NCBI GenBank assembly: GCA_003024985.2
Contig: PXIH01S0051661.1
Source of the DNA: Euperipatoides rowelli
Taxonomy: Eukaryota > Onychophora > Udeonychophora > Euonychophora > Peripatopsidae
Length of the DNA stretch: 12,008 nucleotides
Reading direction: 5' to 3' (one strand)
Position 1 is the first letter of the stretch, and the number at the start of each line of letters is the position of its first letter. Both the position numbers and the translations under genes were made by a program. The notes below the pieces were generated by a model that saw only the letters and a program-made list of their open reading frames with translations, was not told the DNA's origin and ran no database searches. Below are positions 7,741 to 12,008 of the stretch, piece after piece.

Positions 7741-7929
7741 AAATAATATACAAGGCGTAAAAAAGATTAAGAAATGCTTCAAAAATATTTTATGTATGTG
7801 ATACACATTTTCAGATCTTTATATTGTGGTGGAAAAAGATTTATGATGTAGAGATATTATATATGTACAATATAAAAACAGTCACCAAGGTTACAATGAT
7901 TCAAAATAGTCAAGCAAGCAATTGAATTA

Positions 7930-8277
7930 TCCAATAATAAAAGGCAAGTTTGTCATTTTGGTCATGTTCGGTTTCTGTCATGCTGCTCGGATATTTTCGG
8001 CGCTGTTCGCTTTTAGAATTTGCATAATGCAATATTAAAATTGTTAAAGTGAAATTAGGTCATTAGTTTTAGAATCCTTTTAATCAAAATTTTTTAAAAT
8101 GCTCCAATTAAGTTGAAATTTGTGTTACCCTAGAGGTCTAGAATATGTATCTAAAAGGTCAAGGTCCTAGGTGGTCACATGGGGTGCTAGGGGGGAGGGG
8201 CAAAAATCTAAATTTTTTAAACTGTTCCGATTAAGTTGAAATTTGAAATTTGTGTTACTCTAGATAATTAACTAGAA
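7930..8277 (+). mobile_element. Helitron-like 5' segment, copy 1
   Basis: It starts TCCAATAATAAAAGGCAAG after an A and shares its first 100 bases or so with the segment starting at 8278 (GTTTG-TCATTTT, TTTCTGTCA, GCTGCTCGG, ATTTTCGGCGCTGTTC). It then carries the GATTAAGTTGAAATTTG...CCCTAGAGGTCTAGAA repeat unit (about 8101-8195) and the start of a second unit (8222-8262) before it stops at the next head. It is noncoding and truncated at its 3' end. Confidence 0.55.
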
Positions 8278-9300
8278 TCCAATATAATAAAAGGCAAGTT
8301 TGGTCATTTTGTTCATGTTCAATTTCTGTCAGGCTGCTCGGCTATTTTCGGCGCTGTTCACTTTTAGAATTTACACAATTCAATTAAAATTGTTAAAGTG
8401 AAATTAAGTCATTAGTTTTAGAATTATTTTAATCAAAATTTTTTTTAATGCTCAGATTAAGTTGAAATTTGAAATTTGTGTTACCCTAGAGGTCTAGAAT
8501 GTGTATATAAAAGATCAAGGTCCTAGGTGGTCATATGGGGGTGCTAAATCAAAATATTTTAAAATGCTCTGATTAAGTTGAAATTTGTTACCCTAGAGGT
8601 AAGAATATATATATATATATAAAAGGTCACAGGGGAGGTGCGCAACCAATGGGGAGGGGGAGTAGGGAGCATTTTTTTAAAAAAATGAATGGGGGGGAAC
8701 GGGGCAATAAATTTTCCGTAATGTTTGATGGGCATTAAGCTAATTATTATATTAAAAAAACAAATTTTCTCTTGTGTATCTATCTGTCATTCTGAACTCT
8801 TTAAATTGAATTTTCTCCCCAATGGTTTGTCCGATTAGGTTGAAATTTGAAATTGGTGTTACCGTAGAGGTCTAGAATATGTATCTAAAAGGTCAGGGTC
8901 CTAGATGGTCACATGGGGGTGCTAGGGGGCGGGTAATCTACATTTTTTAAAATGCTCTGATTAAGTTAAAATTTGAAATTGGTGTTACCCAGAGGTCTAC
9001 AATCACATGGGAATGCTAGGGGGGCCCAATTGAATTCCATCATTTTAGACAATGAAAATATACTTGCCCATTTTTTGGGGGATGGTGGTGGGAGGAACAA
9101 ATAACATGGGAGTGTTTACCATAGTTCAAAACATGACACCAAATTATGGGTTCCCCCCAAAAATTACCATTGATTTTGATGGGTTTCAACTAGTTTTGAT
9201 AATAATTAACTTAAAACATTTCCCTGGTTATTTACAGGATGTAAAGGAAAAGTCGTTTGGGTTAATTATGGTAAATGTCAATAGCCTGTAATGAACTTAG
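8278..9300 (+). mobile_element. Helitron-like 5' segment, copy 2, with internal repeats
   Basis: It starts TCCAATATAATAAAAGGC after an A and follows the same order of motifs as the copy at 7930, offset by about 348 bases. The body holds further diverged copies of a roughly 100-120-bp unit at about 8451-8546, 8566-8630, 8829-8933 and 8952-9022. Each carries GATTAAGTTGAAATTTG and GTTACCCTAGAGG, and most carry a CACATGGGGGTGCTAGGGG-like end. An (AT)n run sits at 8605-8621. Beyond 9023 the sequence looks like older element interior, including a 79-residue open frame (9052-9291) with no known domain. No Helitron 3' end was located, so the right border is a guess. Confidence 0.45.
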
Positions 9301-9540
9301 TAATTCTGAAAAATGTCTGTATAGGAAAAAAAATAATTAACAAACAAATATCTATATAAATCTGACATTTTAAATTGGAAAATAAAATGTAAGCAAATTT
9401 AAAATTGCTGAAAATAAATTATATTAAAAAAACTCAGAAATTATATTGGATACGGTTCCGCAGAATTGATTACTTTTCATTAAGTTTGTAAAAATTTCAT
9501 TATTTATTTAATACAATAATAATGCACATGGTATTACATT
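9300..9540. other. AT-rich DNA, no gene seen
   Basis: No coding, repeat family or splice-flanked segment was recognised between the Helitron-like block and the region preceding the BED pseudogene. Confidence 0.5.
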
Positions 9541-9548
9541 CTTTACCT

Positions 9549-9579
9549 GTGGCTCTTTCAGCAAATTTTGTGGCTCTTT
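9549..9579 (+). repeat. Two copies of GTGGCTCTTT, 21-base period
   Basis: GTGGCTCTTT at 9549-9558 and 9570-9579, with a related CTGCGGCTCTTCC near 10170-10182 downstream of the BED pseudogene. The spacing around the pseudogene suggests subterminal repeats of the element that carried it, but no terminal inverted repeats were identified. Confidence 0.5.
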
Positions 9580-9914
9580 GAAAATTGGCAGGAGATTTTT
9601 ATTTTAATATATAAATTTCAAAAAATAAATAGGTTTAATCAAAATGTTTTTTTTTATATTTAAAAGCCTTTTTTTGATTCAGCTCAGAGCACCCGCTTCA
9701 TGACCGCACTGTTGTTTGGTGCGAGCTTCCCAGTGCAGCTCATACAAGGGGATTTCCGAGTGTATAGATGGGCGTGTGAGTTTATTTCGTTCAGAGAATA
9801 TTCTTTTTAAATACGTATTATATAAATAATTAATGCTTTTAACTTTAGTATGTAGCGTTCTACATAATAATAATTTATAATCTTTTTAATTTATATAGTT
9901 TTTAAAGGGTTAGA

Positions 9915-10157
9915 ATGGCAACGAAAAAAAAGCAAAAGAAAGTAGAAAATGAACACAGACAATTTAACATTGAATGGACCATTTGTTTTACGTTTGTTAG
10001 AAATTGAGATGGATTTCCAAGTTATCTCATTTGCAACGATAAATTTTCTAATAATAACAAAATCAAATTTTGAAAGACACTTTTTCACGAAACATAACAA
10101 GTTTTCTGAAGACTATCTGGCTGGCAAATCTAGAAAAAAGCAACTTAAATATGGCAG
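9915..10157 (+). pseudogene. BED-finger pseudogene resembling ZBED5/GTF2IRD2-like hAT-derived proteins
   Basis: Seen: from ATG at 9915 the frame reads MATKKKQKKVENEHRQFNIE and WTICFTFVRN, stops at 10005-10007, then reads DGFPSYLICND. After a frameshift before 10060 it reads KSNFERHFFTKHNKF and SEDYLAGKSRKKQL. Known: ZBED5, GTF2IRD2-like and related hAT-derived proteins begin with a basic patch, an 'F...W...F' segment and 'DGKPVCLIC....KSNLERHF.TKH', then a 'GxSRKK' stretch. The order here matches throughout. The first zinc-binding Cys is replaced by Tyr (TAT for TGT). The second Cys is at 10032-10034 and the His-x4-His pair at 10078-10080 and 10093-10095. One stop, one frameshift and the lost Cys make it non-functional. 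No catalytic domain follows. The similarity is from memory of the family, not a search. Confidence 0.75.
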
Positions 10158-10252
10158 GTATTTCTTTCTCTGCGGCTCTTCCATGCTTCTTTTTTTTTTT
10201 CTTTTTTTTTTGCAGATTTGTCTCTTTGTCACCAAAGGTTACAGAACCCTAA

Positions 10253-10332
10253 CTCCAACTACTGTAGTTTAAAATTAAGTATTTGCATTATTTACATTCC
10301 AACATTAACGTTAGCTCCAACTATGTAGTTTA
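10253..10332 (+). repeat. Direct repeat pair CTCCAACTA(C)TGTAGTTTA
   Basis: CTCCAACTACTGTAGTTTA at 10253-10271 and CTCCAACTATGTAGTTTA at 10315-10332 differ by one or two bases over about 18 and lie 62 bases apart. Each also contains the short inverted pair AACTA/TAGTT. The origin is not known; they lie downstream of the BED pseudogene and may belong to the same element. Confidence 0.7.
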
Positions 10333-10339
10333 ACACATG

Positions 10340-10700
10340 CCCATCTGTGCATGTACCGATTCAATTTCAGGTAATCAGCTTTGTGGCACTTCGCCTATTA
10401 TATTGCTAATTTGATTATTTCTAATGCATATAAAAGATTAGCATAATAACTTGCCTAGAGCAACTATATCGTAAGAATAGAAACAACTTCAAAGATTCTT
10501 TACTTCCTGAAAGATTTGGTGATTGTGATCATGTGACTTGGATTTCATTTTAAAAATAGAAAGAAAAGTGTGGGTAATAGTTTTTAATCAATTTAATTTT
10601 TAAATTAGTTTTTAGATCATTTTATTTAAAAAAAAAGATCTATTTAGTTATAGGAATTTTAAATAATTATTATTTAAAATAAATGCAATACTTTTTTTTT
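10340..10700. other. AT-rich DNA, no gene seen
   Basis: No coding or repeat family was recognised. The last part becomes a T-rich tract (10690-10729) that could serve as the pyrimidine tract for the exon candidate at 10739. Confidence 0.45.
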
Positions 10701-10738
10701 AATGAATAATTTTTCTTTCATTTTTTTTTACATTCGAG

Positions 10739-10858
10739 AACGGTCCAACTGGGCTCTTCGAGCTTTTGTACCTGAACAATTGCCTTGCTCACCTTACTCT
10801 TATCACCAAACTGATTTTTACCAATTGTATGAATATGTTGCCTCAAATATAAATATTA
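10739..10858 (+). CDS. Isolated exon candidate, unknown protein
   Basis: Seen: a T-rich tract (10690-10729) precedes CATTCGAG, giving a weak acceptor at 10737-10738. Then come two bases completing a codon and an open stretch of 39 codons starting RSNWALRAFVPEQLPCSPYS, continuing YHQTDFYQLYEYVASNINI. It ends at a fair donor A|GTAAAT (10859 on). Composition is protein-like, with Trp, Cys, His, several Pro and an aromatic cluster, unlike the Phe/Ile/Asn/Lys mixtures produced by translating this AT-rich DNA. Its local GC is higher than the flanks. Length (120 bases) suits a metazoan internal exon. Start and end phases differ (two bases in, one base out). No partner exon was found on the plus strand within the window, and I do not recognise the family. 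A transposon-coding relic remains possible. Confidence 0.35.
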
Positions 10859-10869
10859 GTAAATGTTAT

Positions 10870-11300
10870 TTATATGTTGCAGTTAGATTTAGACAATTCT
10901 AAAAGGAAATAACTATTTTACAAATTTATTAGTTAACTTATCACTAATTTATAAGTTAAATTCCAAAGAGGAATTAATGGCTCCATTCTAAATACAACTC
11001 TATCGCTCAAGATTACTTAATATGTTACACAGTATTTAAGGCTTTAAGAGTAAGACCCTAGTCTAACATTTCTTAAATGATGTCTTTGAATTAGTCTTCA
11101 GTTTATTGCAGTCTATCATCTAGTCCCTGAGGCAATTAATTATTAAATAAAGTTCATGTTAATACAGAAAGTTCATAATGGCAGTGTTGAAGTGATTAAG
11201 TTTACAATAACTATATGAAACAAATAATCTACAAATCACAGTAATCCCACAAGATAAAAAAAAAATTATAAGTAGTATATAATATGACAATTCTGGTCCA
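10870..11300. other. AT-rich DNA, no gene seen
   Basis: Nothing recognisable. If the exon at 10739-10858 is real, this would be its downstream intron. Confidence 0.4.
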
Positions 11301-11304
11301 CTTA

Positions 11305-11391
11305 GCTTCATGCACAGAAGCCATGTAATCCTATGTAAAAACCAAATTAATATGGGAAAGTTTCATGTGCAGAAGCCATGTTATTCCTATG
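11305..11391 (+). repeat. Two-copy direct repeat around CAGAAGCCATGT
   Basis: The units TTCATGCACAGAAGCCATGT (from 11308) and TTCATGTGCAGAAGCCATGT (from 11362) lie 54 bases apart and both continue into a TCCTATG phrase. They directly precede the TACATGCTAAT tandem array. Confidence 0.8.
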
Positions 11392-11392
11392 G

Positions 11393-11474
11393 GGCTTTTT
11401 AAATGTTAATTCAATGGGACTTTTTTACATGCTAATCCTATGAGACTTTTTTTACATGCTAATCTTATGAGACA
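11393..11474 (+). repeat. Three-copy tandem array, period about 26
   Basis: The units are 11393-11416, 11417-11442 and 11443-11469, followed by the start of a fourth (AGACAT). Consensus: (A/G)GACTTTTTTACATG, then CTAATCCTATG. The last two copies are nearly identical, while the first is more diverged. The TCCTATG ending is shared with the CAGAAGCC repeat just upstream, so the two arrays probably arose from one larger unit. Confidence 0.85.
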
Positions 11475-11591
11475 TATAAAATAGTACTTATTAATTAATA
11501 GAATATTATATTTTTAATTTAATAAATTTTTTACAAACGAAAAAAAGTATTGGAATACGTTTTGAATGAAAAAAAATTAAAAATTATGGAT

Positions 11592-11656
11592 TAGGTGAGA
11601 ATCAAACCTGCAACCATAGGTTCCAGATTCCAGCACCTTACAGATTGAGCCAAAAT
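11592..11656 (-). pseudogene. tRNA-like or tRNA-derived SINE remnant
   Basis: On the minus strand, TGGCTCAATCTGTAAGG (A-box-like, from 11652) is followed about 35 bases later by GGTTTGATTCTC (B-box-like, 11608-11597). This is the order and spacing of the internal RNA polymerase III promoter of a tRNA gene. GCTGGAATCTGGAACC lies between them where an anticodon arm would be. The T stem and acceptor stem do not pair properly, so it is not a functional tRNA. It is either a decayed tRNA gene or the head of a tRNA-derived SINE. No SINE tail was identified. Confidence 0.5.
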
Positions 11657-11659
11657 TTA

Positions 11660-11930
11660 ACTAAAAATACTATAGACACAAATATGTATAAAAAGTCAAT
11701 GAAGTTAATCACAGAGAAAAAAAAATAATAATTAACAGTATTTGTTCTTTAATCAATCAATCCATCAATATATAGTATATAGTAGAATAACAAAATATGA
11801 ATGTATTTATTTAATTACAATAGGATTATTCAACTATATAAGTATCAGAGTCTACTCAATATTTAACTGTGCATAATTTGAGAAACCAATTTCATTGAGT
11901 GGCTTTTAATAGAAATCGACCGATAAAAAA
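11660..11930. other. AT-rich DNA, no gene seen
   Basis: Only A/T-rich text with a short TCAATCAATCCATCAATAT run (about 11752-11770) was found. There is no coding or element signature. Confidence 0.45.
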
Positions 11931-11935
11931 TATAG

Positions 11936-11961
11936 GGATAGCGGTAGCTCAAAGATTAAAC
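11936..11961 (+). other. Possible tRNA-SINE head fragment (A-box-like)
   Basis: GGATAGCGGTAGCTCAAAGA resembles the start and A box of a tRNA gene (TRGCNNARNGG-like) on the plus strand. An A run follows at once, and no B box is present before the window ends, so it is at most a truncated SINE head. It could be chance. Confidence 0.3.
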
Positions 11962-12008
11962 TTTAAAAAAAAAAGTGATGTTAAGCAATAAACATAATAG
12001 TAGATTTT

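Noticed and set aside
9052-9291. A 79-residue plus-strand frame
   Set aside because: It follows directly on the Helitron-like repeat block and seems to be element interior. No domain was recognised, and openness over 79 codons alone is not enough.
9891-10100. A 69-residue minus-strand frame opposite the BED pseudogene
   Set aside because: It is a shadow of the plus-strand BED-finger relic, whose motif order is unmistakable.
11592-11656. A functional tRNA gene
   Set aside because: The A and B boxes are present but the T stem and acceptor stem do not pair, so only a remnant is supported.
1-12008. CRISPR array, bacterial operon or prophage
   Set aside because: There are no evenly spaced repeats with unique spacers and no ribosome-binding-site-led gene runs. 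Microsatellites, split exons, LINE and Helitron features indicate a eukaryote.

Overview
This is a very AT-rich stretch (roughly three quarters A+T, by eye) of eukaryotic nuclear DNA. It is packed with microsatellites, homopolymer runs and decayed mobile elements and has no long open reading frame. The element types seen are Helitron-like ends, a LINE reverse-transcriptase relic, BED-finger relics of the kind found in hAT transposases and ZBED/GTF2IRD2-like proteins, a TTAA-flanked piggyBac-like element, a TA-flanked palindromic MITE and tRNA-like fragments. Together they suggest an invertebrate animal, perhaps a mollusc or a cnidarian. I cannot fix the species. There is one ambiguous base (n) at 4702.

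Layout. 1-1250: AT-rich DNA with a BED zinc-finger relic near 352-497. 1256-1404: an almost perfectly palindromic MITE flanked by TA. 1657-1850: AC and TTTA microsatellites, then T-rich DNA to about 2880. 2891-4238, minus strand: two short segments that look like exons of one host gene. They have plausible splice sites and matching phase, and are separated by a putative 1.1-kb intron that holds a Helitron-like 5' fragment. 4240-5469: unassigned AT-rich DNA. 5470-6302: a probable complete non-autonomous Helitron of 833 bp carrying a degenerate tetranucleotide tract. About 6530-7740, minus strand: the C-terminal half of a LINE ORF2, split by a 416-bp piggyBac-like element. 7930 to about 9300: two head-to-tail Helitron-like 5' segments with a diverged internal repeat of about 100-120 bp. 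9540-10340: a second, much clearer BED-finger pseudogene and short direct repeats. 10739-10858: one isolated plus-strand exon candidate. 11305-11474: short tandem repeats. 11592-11656 and 11936-11961: tRNA-like promoter remnants.

No genes can be said to work together. The only possible host coding sequence is the minus-strand exon pair at 2891-4238 and the lone plus-strand segment at 10739-10858, and I recognise neither product. The best-supported history in the window is nested: a LINE copy decayed and a TTAA-specific element landed in it. Removing that element together with one TTAA restores the interrupted LINE reading frame across the junction. I see no convincing sign of a wholly new biological system.
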